Part shown: piece by piece, positions 1 to 22,508 of the stretch | Layout of the letters: the number at the start of each line of letters is the position of its first letter | Numbering within the stretch: the stretch's first letter is position 1 | Origin: Opisthocomus hoazin | Lineage: Eukaryota; Chordata; Aves; Opisthocomiformes; Opisthocomidae | Length of the DNA stretch: 64,000 nucleotides | Direction: 5' to 3' | Assembly (NCBI RefSeq): GCF_030867145.1 | Contig: NC_134419.1 | Location: 74,085,403-74,149,402 of the forward strand | Translations under genes and position numbers: made by a program | The notes under the pieces: model-generated | What the model saw: only the letters and a program-made list of their open reading frames with translations | What the model was told of the DNA's origin: nothing | Databases searched by the model: none

Positions 1-770
1 TTAAATTCTACAAATAACGTCTTTAATATCTGTATCAGAAAGTGATACTAGTCACTTGTCGAAGCATTTTTTTCCTAAGCATACGTAACACTATCTATTA
101 GGCAACACCAAACACAAAACCAGGAACAACCTTCAGTGTTACAACGTACACAAGCAAAATGCTTTAGAAGTACAGAATCAACTCTTAGCTGCAAATTAAT
201 TGCTCAGTACAAAGAACCATCGTAGAATTCAAAACATTTTAAGAAGTCAAGCAAAGGACCAACCAAGAATTTGACTGAGATGCAGAGCTCAAGCAAATAA
301 ATCCGGCCACACTTCAGTGTATGACGCACTTGGCTGTGTCGGGTCCCCAGGAAGACCTGAGCTTTGGCACAAACCTAAACCTGGGCAATATCAAACCCTA
401 CTGTGTAGCATGGCGCTGCACTCCTTAGGACCGAGAGCTCCAGGACATCATTTCGCAGGGGCTCCTACCTTAACATACGCAACTGCGCTGGACCTGGCAC
501 GGCGCCTCAGCCAAGAGACCCAACGCATGACCGATCGGACAGGCACTCGAGTCATCGTAACAGAGACGGTTCCACAGACTAAGCTAAGCTGCCCTAATAC
601 ACCCAGAAAAGGTTTCTATGTTCAGGGATCTTTTTTCACTATGTTCTTGAATCTTTTTTTCCCACAGCGTTCTCATAGCGTCGCTGTCATCCGAACTGTT
701 TCAACCCTTAACCACAAATGACGGAAGTTTTTGATAAAAGTAAATTTGTCCTATTGTCTGGGGTTTGGGT
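1..770. other. TIAL1 intron 6, unassigned part
   Basis: AT-rich sequence gives way at about 300-720 to moderately GC-richer sequence with an open frame of 134 codons on the plus strand. I recognise no protein in that frame and no TIAL1 exon. Nothing else seen. Confidence 0.5.
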
Positions 771-960
771 GAGTTAATTTTCACAGGAAGCTGGGAGGGG
801 ACACAGCCCAGACTAGGCAAAGGGATAATCCATACCATGCAACTGTATTACTGCGGGAGGTGGCAGGGCAGGGGAATCACTGCTCAGGAGTGGGCCGGCA
901 TGGCAGACAGTATGGTATAGAATGTGGCAGACAGATGGTATAGAATAAGCAGTGGATAAC
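771..960 (+). mobile_element. Partial avian ERV LTR (first of two related copies)
   Basis: The segment starting TTAATTTTCACAGGAAGCTGG and including GGGATAATCCATACCATGC and GGGAATCACTGCTCAGGAG parallels the sequence at about 985-1140. Both resemble the common bird LTR family with 'GGGATATTCCATACCATATGACGTCATGCTCAG'. The extreme 5' end and the 3' part of the LTR are missing. It ends in a short local duplication (GGCAGACAGTATGGTATAGAA, then GGCAGACAGATGGTATAGAA). No coding potential. Confidence 0.65.
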
Positions 961-1359
961 TGTTCTGGGTTCAGCTGGGATAGTGATAATTTTCACAGGA
1001 AGCTGGAAGGGGACAGAGCCAGGACAGCTGACCCAAACTAGTCAGACGAGATCTTTCATACCGTATGATGTCATGCTCAGTACAGAACTGTGGGAGCTGG
1101 CTGGGCAGGGAATCACTGCTCAGGAGCAGGCTGGGCATCGAGTGGTGAACTAATTGCATTGTGTACACATTGCTTTGTATATTCTTTTTAGCTGTATTAT
1201 TGTTATTTTTCTCTTCCTTTGCTGCTCTGTTGAACTGTCTTATCCCAACCCATGAGTTTTGCCTTTTTCTTCCAATTCTCTTCCCCATCCCACTGCAGGG
1301 GGAAGAGCAAGTGAGCAGCTGCACAGCGCTTTGCTGCTGTCTGGGGCTAAACCACGACA
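961..1359 (+). mobile_element. Avian endogenous retrovirus solo LTR in TIAL1 intron 6
   Basis: The element opens with TGTTCTGGGTTCAGCTGGGA and closes with GGGCTAAACCACGACA, giving the TG...CA ends of an LTR. The 3' part has TTGTACACATTGC-like sequence, a run of TTTTTAGCTGTATTATTGTT and AACTGTCTTATCCCAACCCA, which I recognise from a very common solo LTR in bird genomes. It lies antisense to TIAL1, 122 bp from exon 6. I see no clear target-site duplication. Confidence 0.8.
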
Positions 1360-1480
1360 CCTGCACAGGCAAAATTATTTCCCTTGGGAAAGTCTGATAG
1401 ATAGTGAATATATAAACAAAGAGGCAAAACTAAAAGTGGAAAATATGCAATTATTTTACATCTATACTGCGATTACTCAC

Positions 1481-14487
<13,007 letters not shown>

Positions 14488-14664
14488 AATGGTGGGCGAG
14501 GGCCGCTCTCAGCTGCACCCGGGGGCGGCGCCGGAGGGGGGGCTCCGCCGCGCAGGGAGGCGAAGGGAAGGTGAGGGTGAGGGCCCCGGCTCCCCCCGCT
14601 CCGTCTCGCCCCCTCGCCAGGTCCAGGACACCGCAGCCCGAACAGGAGAGGGAAGAAGCACCAC

Positions 14665-14675
14665 AAAATGGCGAC
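14665..14675 (+). promoter_or_regulatory. YY1-type site near the TIAL1 start region
   Basis: AAAATGGCGAC on the plus strand matches the YY1 consensus AANATGGCGNC. It lies 178 bp upstream of the TIAL1 ATG. In housekeeping promoters such sites often sit just downstream of the transcription start, so transcription may start a little to the right of here. Confidence 0.55.
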
Positions 14676-14842
14676 CGCCACCAGACACTCAGGAAGCCGC
14701 GCTCTGCGCAGCCGCGGCCCGCTCCCTCTCGCTCCGGATTCTCCTTCCCGGTCCCCGCCGCCGCGCCGCGGAGCGCGCTGGGGATCGTAGGCGCTGACGG
14801 AGTGAGCGCGGCGGGACGGCGAGTGGGGCCCCCCGCGGCCTT

Positions 14843-14856
14843 CTGGGCTTTGTAGT
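14843..14856 (-). promoter_or_regulatory. ACTACA-NNN-CCCAG motif (ZNF143/THAP11 type), copy 1
   Basis: The minus strand reads ACTACAAAGCCCAG. This fits the conserved vertebrate promoter motif ACTAYRnnnCCCR, bound by ZNF143 and THAP11/HCF-1. It lies about 360 bp upstream of the TIAL1 ATG and faces the opposite way from the second copy. Confidence 0.7.
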
Positions 14857-14908
14857 CCCGCGGCCCCGTACTGCGCCGCGGACGCACGGGAGGCGCAGCC
14901 GGCAAGAA

Positions 14909-14927
14909 ACTACGACTCCCAGCATGC
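14909..14927 (+). promoter_or_regulatory. ACTACG-NNN-CCCAGCATGC motif (ZNF143/THAP11 type), copy 2
   Basis: The plus strand reads ACTACGACTCCCAGCATGC. This is a near-complete match to the extended SBS2-type element (ACTAYAnnnCCCAGnATGC). It lies 53 bp from copy 1 in the opposite orientation. Confidence 0.75.
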
Positions 14928-14962
14928 CTGGCGGCAGCGGGCCGGCCAACCCGGGCGGTACC

Positions 14963-14968
14963 GATTGG
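14963..14968 (-). promoter_or_regulatory. Inverted CCAAT box (NF-Y type)
   Basis: The plus strand reads GATTGG, an inverted CCAAT box, about 36 bp beyond the ACTACG motif. This fits a CpG-island promoter, but the motif is short and could occur by chance. Confidence 0.4.
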
Positions 14969-15250
14969 CCGCAAGCGGCCCGGGAAGATTCGCTTCTCCG
15001 CGGCGGGGCCGAGCGGGGCAGGGCCCGGCCACGGGCTTGGCCTTAGGCTCCAGGCTCCGGGCCCTCTCCCCGCGGGGAGCCGCCAGCGCCGGCCTTCGGG
15101 CCGGGAAAGCCACGGGCCCCCGGGGGCTTCAGGCAGAAGCGTGGCGGTGGTGTGTGCGCCAGTGAGGAGTGCGGCGACCTGATGCGCCTCAGGGGGCTCG
15201 TCCGGCGGGCCTTGACGGTGCGGCCGGGCGCTTGCCTGAGGGGAGCCGGG

Positions 15251-16827
15251 TTTACGCGGCGGTGCGTTGCTGCCTGTCGCGGTCACGAGCAAAGATGGTG
15301 ATTTTACCTACGTCCGCGTACGGTAGCGATAGCACACCCGGCCGCCCTCAGAAGGCGCAGCACGTACGCACGGCGTCGGTTGTGGCGGTTCGGACGGTGA
15401 CAAGACGTGTCACGCATCAGGGGCTCAGCGGGAGCGATGGGGAAGGAGGCCTGTCCGTCTCGTCGAGTTCCACGCACGCCACAACGAGATGTTTCATAGG
15501 AGATGGCGCTGCCCCGGGCGCTGTTACCGTCCAAAAGGTCGTGGTCCCACAGAAAACCAACCTCTGTCATAGGCACAGCAGAACGCGCCGTTAATTAGCG
15601 CTTAGAACCCCAAAGGGAGTTGGCATCACAAAGCAGAAGTGGGTGCCAGCGACCAAGACGCAGGACAAATGACCACGGAGCGGTGACAACGTCTCAGAGC
15701 GGTTCCGAAGGAACGTTATCTTCCTCCGTCAGCAATTTCCGCAGAGGCATCGAGCAGTGGTCTCAGGGAACTCCTCTGGAAGTGCTCTCCTTTCTACATC
15801 AGACATAAAAATCTTTGCTAACATCATTAAACTGTTCTCGTTCCAAAAAAGGTTTAATAGAAGAATTTTTACGGTAACTTTTTTTTAGCTAGCAAGAAGT
15901 TACACAAGGAATTGTCGATGAGGAAAGGGATCAGAATAGCTCTGCACAGGCAGAGTACGAGTATCTTCATGCCGAGTTCCTGCAGACTAATCACAGTGCT
16001 CTTACTCTGGAAGAAGTTCAATTTGTATACGGATTGAATATTCAAGTATTCTTAAATACTCTCCCTCTTCCAAAATAGCATCACCATGAAAAAAACTGCC
16101 TATGTACTTATCAAACTAGGTATTTTCATGCCTGCTGCTCACACAGTAATGTTTTCCTATCTTCAACTTAAACATGCAAGGCTGTTGCCAGGCGTATATT
16201 TCTGGAAGAAGCTATTCTAGCTTGGAGATGCAGATATAGATGGCTTAAATAACTTTTTAAAATGTATAAAAACACAGAAGGTTGAATACATAAAGAATTA
16301 CTGGAATACCCTCATCGTGGGTTTTGAATAGCCAAAGATCTGCGTGTAAAGAATCTACATATCCATCAGGGATCGAACGCTGTTTGTCAGACACTACCAC
16401 TGGCAACGGCAGCAGAAGGAGGCACGAACAACGGGGTGACAGGCAGTGGGCTCCGGTGGCGGGGGCTAACGCTGGCTGCGTGTCGCTTTGAAGAGGCCCA
16501 CGTAGTGCCCTGCACGTGCCCGAGTCTGAGACCTGAGATAAACCACACATAAACGCGACATTTAAACACATATTTCTATAGCACGGACCAAACTGACTCC
16601 TGATGCAAACCACCTGAGTGGCATTCGGGAGTGCCTGCGCCAGGAGCTGCAAATTAACCCGCAGCACCGCAGGAGTTTGCGCTGCTCTGTAGGCCCCGTA
16701 AAACTCAGTGCTGGATCTGTGTGATCCGTACCCGGCAGACTGCAGTCTTGGCGCGGTGTTGTGGTGGTGCAGCCCGCCCTCACACCTGGCGATCCCAGAA
16801 CCAGCCAACGTTGATATTACTGATTCC
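15251..16827. other. Intergenic, CpG-island shore upstream of TIAL1
   Basis: CpG content falls off to about 15,750, then AT-rich sequence follows. Open frames at 15,169-15,594 (+) and 16,257-16,808 (-) show no recognisable domain or splice-supported structure. I see no gene here. Confidence 0.5.
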
Positions 16828-17373
16828 TGAAGTCAGTCATCTTGAGACCCTACAAACAGCGGTGCCAAGGAAGGCCCTTTGAGCTCGCCTGGTCCGCAGC
16901 GGGCTGCGCCCAGGAGCTCCCTCTGGGTCGGACGCTGCTCAGAGTAACTCACAAACTACCTGGGCTGATCTCCTTGAGACTCAACATTCGCCCCGTGAGA
17001 AATCACTGGATTTGAAGTGAGTATTTCACTGAACTCAAGGGGAATTTTTATGATTGAGTGTGTGTGAGAGTCGATTCAAAACATAATATCCTATTACTGT
17101 GATTGCAATAGCCAATTCTTTCTAATCACTCTGCAAGTGCAAAGTTAACCAGGGGTTAATAGCTGCTAAATTCCTGTGATTCTTTTTCTCTCTCTAAACC
17201 GTGAACACAACATGAATTGCTGCTAAGCATATCCCGTAGTCATAAACCGTGGTGGTCTAAGGCCGGTTCTGGATCCGGCCGCACCCAGGCTCCTCTCTGA
17301 GAAGGAGTTCAGAAGGCCAGGGGGTCCACTCCGAACCTGGTGACTCAACGGAGGGTCTCCGTTACCCCTTACA
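16828..17373 (+). mobile_element. Probable avian ERV LTR or LTR-like element
   Basis: The stretch begins TGAAGTCAGTCATCTTGAGA and includes TCACTGAACTCAAGGGGAAT and GGATCCGGCCGCACCCAGG before ending near GTCTCCGTTACCCCTTACA. I recognise this block as an interspersed bird repeat of LTR type. The subfamily is not certain. The exact ends are estimated: TG...CA boundaries can be drawn, but the adjoining bases do not repeat. ATTCC occurs at 16,823-16,827 and again at 17,401-17,405, so the element could be slightly longer. Strand is a guess. Confidence 0.5.
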
Positions 17374-20300
17374 CTTTTCTTTTACCTGTGTATAAATTAT
17401 ATTCCACTCAAAGCCCCCTTTGATTTTGTATTCCATTCATTTAAGAAGTAATAGAGTGAACCTTGCCAACGAACTTTCTAAAATCATGTTTTCTGAATTT
17501 TCAGTAAAATGTTTTCTTGCAAAACCTTTGAGTGATTATTTAAGTGACCTAACCACTCATTCATGACAGGTATATGTGCATTAGCAGTGCCTCCTTATAA
17601 AGTCTGTGGCCTAAAAAAGTGAATGGAACTAGAGTATGCATCTATACAAATCATTTAATTCCAGAATACTGCTCTGAGAAGAGACACTTGATCTACAGCA
17701 GCAATGTAAAACAGTGTTCTCTTTCAGAGACATGTAGTTTCATAAATGTTACCAAAATATTTTAAATATTCTGCCATATGCAAAATGACCACCTATCTGC
17801 AAAAAACAATCAAAAGAGCACTAAAGGCTGTTCCCCTCTTCCCTTAAAAAGGAGACGATGCAGTGTGGCAGATGAGGTGCTGCGAGACCGAATGGCGTTA
17901 TGGTGCCCATTACTGACTGGCATCAATAATGTGCTTCACTGTCCTAACTGCAAAGTCCCTGACAGCGCAAGTCTTATTGTTTAATGCAGGAATAGAAAAT
18001 ATTTTGTTTAAATGTAGGAAAAATGATTTCCTAAGTTCAAGCTTCCCAGATTGTATTAATCGAAACTTACAGCACTGGTGCTGCTACTTTATTTTGTTAG
18101 TCATGTGAGAGTGCAGGAGCGACATGAAGAGCTGACAGCGGAGATGAATTGTGCCAAACGACTCCAAAATTAATGAATGACAAAAAGTGCTTAAGAACTT
18201 TCTGAAACCACGTCGTGCTCTTCCATCCATGAAACCAAAGAGGCCTTTGGTAGGAACCCAGCGTTGTTTCTTTACACCAGCCCAGGGCATCGCAGAAAAC
18301 CTTCACCAAAGCTGAGGATGAGGTCAAAGAAATGGCTGTACAACTTATTAGAAAATGGGACATCAGTTGACACAAAACAAATTGTCTTCTTGACATGATT
18401 TTAGAAAGCAACTAAGGTTCATTTCAGAGATACATAAGATCCCTACAACTTGTAGGCAAAAAGTGGGTGCAGCACTAGACTGAATTACATCAGCATCCAA
18501 GGAGTGAAGCCCTTTTTGAAGCAGTTACACTGACTGAGAAACCTTCTCAGAGCAGGTACGGAAAGTTGAGTCTTTCTGCTAGGTTTGAAGACTGACAGAT
18601 TTGCAGTGTTCAGAGTCTTGGACAGCACTGATCCCAGGAGAACTTCTCTGGAAACACCGCTACGCAATTAGGTTTTCCCATTAACAAGTACCTTTTTGAG
18701 ATTTGTAATTAGCATGTCTTCATCTGCTTGATATGTACCTTGATGCCTTTCTATAGCTCTAATTTGCTAAACAGAATGTCATTGAGTGTTATGGAAAGAC
18801 AATAATTCCTTAAGTACAATGGCGTGGTTTATGTCTGCAGATATGTTTATCAACCAAAGCAGCAATCTCCTCAGGAAATGCCACAAGGACTATTGACTAG
18901 GCTTATGTTCCATATCGCCGCTTTGTGGGCACTGAATCTTAAGTGGCCTTCTTGTTAATTTATTTAGAGCCGGTTAAAGTTATAGGGGTCATCTTTTTTT
19001 TCTTTTCTGAATTTTGATCATGTGTTTAATCCACGTTCTGGATTTTCCCAGAATTTATTATGAGTATTAGCGGGATGAGAAACTTCAGCCCATTCCTTGA
19101 AGCTCCTGTGTACAAATTGTTCAGGCTGACAGATTTTAAAACGTTTCTTTCTAATCAATATCCTGCTCATCCAGAAGACTGCAAATAAATTTGTCAGTTG
19201 TTTATAACCAGAGCTCCCCATTGACCGAAACATACTGTTCTCCTTAAAAATTAGCGTCAGAGTATTGACCGCAGGCGCTAGATCCCACCTGTCAGAGTTA
19301 AATGATTATTTTTGCTTAAGAGAGAAGTTTCGACAGTCCATCTGGACAGAGCATAATGTGACCTAAACGATACCTTGTAGCTGCTTTATTACCTGAGCAT
19401 GAGGCCAATATAAGCGGATCTGCTTTTCGGACAATCAAGACAGTCGACCTTGCACCGCAGTGAAAGGATCAGCTTTTCAGCTGTACGTGGTGGGTTTTCT
19501 CTACTGATACAGAGAGGCTTGGGGACACTTCTTGGTTGTGCAAGAGGTGTTTTCAAAGAGCTGCATGCACCATTCAACAAGAGCTAACACTTAACATTTA
19601 TGTGTTTTGCGTCTCTCAAGTGCTGCTTTACTGCTTTATTTGTAAAGCACTCCTGACTGACGACACCTCAGCAGAAGAGAAATGACTATCATTAAATATG
19701 GAAATAGAATACAAACGGAAAACTGAAACTTAAGTCTATAGAGACATTTAATGTCTCCCATCTCCTGACAAACCAGTGATATTTTCAAGTAAGAGACAGC
19801 AATTCGCTTCTCAAACGGCCAGCAAACAACGCCTCTGGGACGCTCCAGGTCAGCAGCCCTCTGTTTCAACACAGGTGTGACTGACAAAGCAGGCAGGAAG
19901 TATTTTGAATGAAATGAAGAAGTTATAAAATGCTAAAGAAGTTAAATGAGAAATTAAGACAACTTTTATAATCTGTGGTCGCCCAGTTATCGCTGTTTTC
20001 CAGCACCACTCTACTTATCCCAGTGGGCAGCTGGTGGTACGACAACATTACCTGCAAACAGTTTCCGCCAACTATAGACCAGCAGAGGAATTGTTTTGGA
20101 CAAGCTTCTTCAGTTATCTCTTTGTGAAAGCAGCTTATCCAATGGAACCTGTTGGCTTGCATACCTTCTTCTTAATTACATACGGCAAGTCTGGAGGCTG
20201 TACCGTGGAAGTGAAATTTTGCAGAGAGGATTTGCTAAATTGTCTTCACCTCAGCGCTAAAAATACCTTTTCTGTTTTCCCCCCTGTGGAACCTGGTTTA

Positions 20301-21553
20301 TGGAGGAACTCAAGACACAGCAAAGGTTTGAGTTCCTAATCGGTACATTCAGCCACTGGAGCTCTACGTGGAAGGCAGCGCAAGCCACCCCGGGAGGGCA
20401 AGGTGGGATTAGGAACAGGGACACCCCGGGCGGCAGAAGCCAGCGCAGCCTCTGGCACCGCTGCTTTCCCAGGAGTGAGAGGGAAGGTACGGGGCAAGAG
20501 GGGGGAAATTTGGGGCACAGCACACTTCTGTGAGTTCAGTTCGTGGGAGCGTCTTTGGGGGGCTGTTCTCACCCAGCACAACGCAGAGCAGCAGCGATGC
20601 TGTAAGGCACGGGACAGCCCGGTCACAGCCCTGCTGAGCAGCTAGCAGAAGGAAACAAGATTTAAATACAATCTTTTCTTGCTCTCCATCATCCTGACTT
20701 CCACAGCAAGAGGGTTAGTCTTGATATCCAGCCTCTTTTAAGTCTAAATACTTTAATATGTCTTCCTTTATGGATCAGATTATCCTTCCAAAGAACAGCG
20801 GGCACAGTGAGACTTCAAAAATAACTCTTCAATATGGAAGCTCTCAGATGCATAATAGAAACACCTCGGGCAAAACCTGGAGGTCTCCTCCTGCCTGTTA
20901 CCCAGCCCTTGGTCAGACTGCTCAGACTCCTGTGAGCTAACTGGGATTTAGCACAGAAATATGGAGTACAACCAGGAAAAGAGCCTGAACTGAAATCACG
21001 TCCTGAGAACAGGCTTTCCACTCCTGACCTTGGTTCTGGTTATTTTTATTATTTCACTCCCAAAAACCTAATGCTTCATCCAAATGAAATATATTCATGT
21101 TTTATCTGACTCCACTGAAAGGCTGACATTTACAAGGAGATGTGGCTAATAGTCTGAGCTATTTGAATTTTGCAACTGCTAAGCACACCCGTACAGACAT
21201 ACCCAGGCCTCTTCCCTCACAGCAGACAGGTGGGAGACCAGAGCTAGGGCAGGATGGGAGCTGAGCAATGTAAGCCAATTCACAGTAAGGCAGAAGTAAA
21301 TGGAAAAGGAATAGTCAAATGATTAAAAATTTTAAAAATGAGAAAACACAAAGAAGGCTCAGGTTGCTGCATTGAAATATTCTTTTATTTTAGCTGCCCT
21401 GAAATGTTCTTTTATTTTAACATCAATTACCACCTTCTAAGAAGAAGAAATCTTACATGCAGGTCAAAACCAGAAGAGTCAGTTCTGTTATCATGTAGCT
21501 CATTGACTGCATCGACTGCTAAAACATCTCGTTGTACTGACAGACAGCGCTAG
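17374..21553. other. Intergenic between TIAL1 and BAG3
   Basis: Mixed-composition sequence with scattered short open frames on both strands, including GC-richer frames around 20,250-20,650. No protein family, RNA gene or clear repeat recognised. Confidence 0.45.
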
Positions 21554-22508
21554 TGTGGTGGCTTAGCCTGGCTGGGAGGCGGGTGCCCACCCAGCCGCTC
21601 CATCACTCCCCTCCACAGCCGGACAGGGGAGAGAAAACACGACGAAAGGCTCGTGGGTCGGGATACGGACAGGGAGAGAGCCCTTTCCCCCACCCCTCCC
21701 TTCCTCCCAGGCTCAGCTTCGCTCCCGAATTCTCTGCCTACTCCCCCCAAGCAGCACAGGGGGACGGGGAATGGGGTTTGCGGTCAGTTCAGCACACGTT
21801 GACTCTGCCGCTCCTTCTTCCTCACACTCTGCCCTTGCTCCAGCGTGGGCCCTTCCCACAGGAGACAGTCCTCCACGAACTGCCCCAGTGTGGGTCCTTC
21901 CCATGGGGTGCAGTCCTTCAGGAACAGGCTGCTCCAGCGTGGGTCCCCCACGGGGTCACAAGCCCTGCCAGCAAACCTGTTCCACCGTGGGCTCCTCTCT
22001 CCACGAGGCCACAGGTCCTGCCAGGAGCCTGCTCCAGTGCGGGCTCCCCACGGGGTCACATCCCCCTGCTCCGGCTTGGGGTCATCCCTGGGCTGCAGGT
22101 AGAGATCTGCTCCACCGTGAGCCTCCATGGGCTGCAGGGCACAGCCTGCCTCACCAGGGTCTGCTCCACGGGCTGCAGGGGAATCTGTGCCCCGACGCCT
22201 GGAGCACTTCCACCCCCTCCTTCTGCACTGACCTTGGGGTCTGCAGAGCTGTTTCTCTCACATCATCTCACTTCTCTCTCCTGCTGGAAAAATGCACTTA
22301 CAGAGGGTTTTCCCGCTTCCTTAATGATGTTATCCCAGAGGTGCTACCACCGTCACTGGTGGGCTCAGCCTTGGCCAGCAGCGGGTCTGTCTTGGAGCTG
22401 GCTGGCTTTGGCTCTATCGGACACGGGGGAAGCTGCTGGCACCTTCTCACAGAATCCACCCCTGCAGCACCCCCACTAGCAAAAACCTGGCCACGCAAAC
22501 CCAGTATG
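21554..22508 (-). mobile_element. Solo LTR of an avian endogenous retrovirus with 5-bp target duplication
   Basis: The 955-bp element starts TGTGGTGGCTTAGCCTGGCT and ends near GCCACGCAAACCCAGTATG. It is flanked on both sides by GCTAG (21,549-21,553 and 22,509-22,513), the 5-bp duplication expected of a retroviral insertion. The middle holds degenerate short repeats of the type GCTCCAGCGTGGGTCC...CACGGGGT. I recognise it as a very common bird LTR whose sense direction is the minus strand. The long open frames here (for example 21,553-22,479 +) come from this repeat composition and are not genes. The terminal dinucleotide at the high end has decayed from CA. Confidence 0.85.

Noticed and set aside
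18060..18420. Possible DNA-transposon transposase remnant
   Set aside because: The translation has several stops on the plus strand, and no transposase motif could be matched on either strand.
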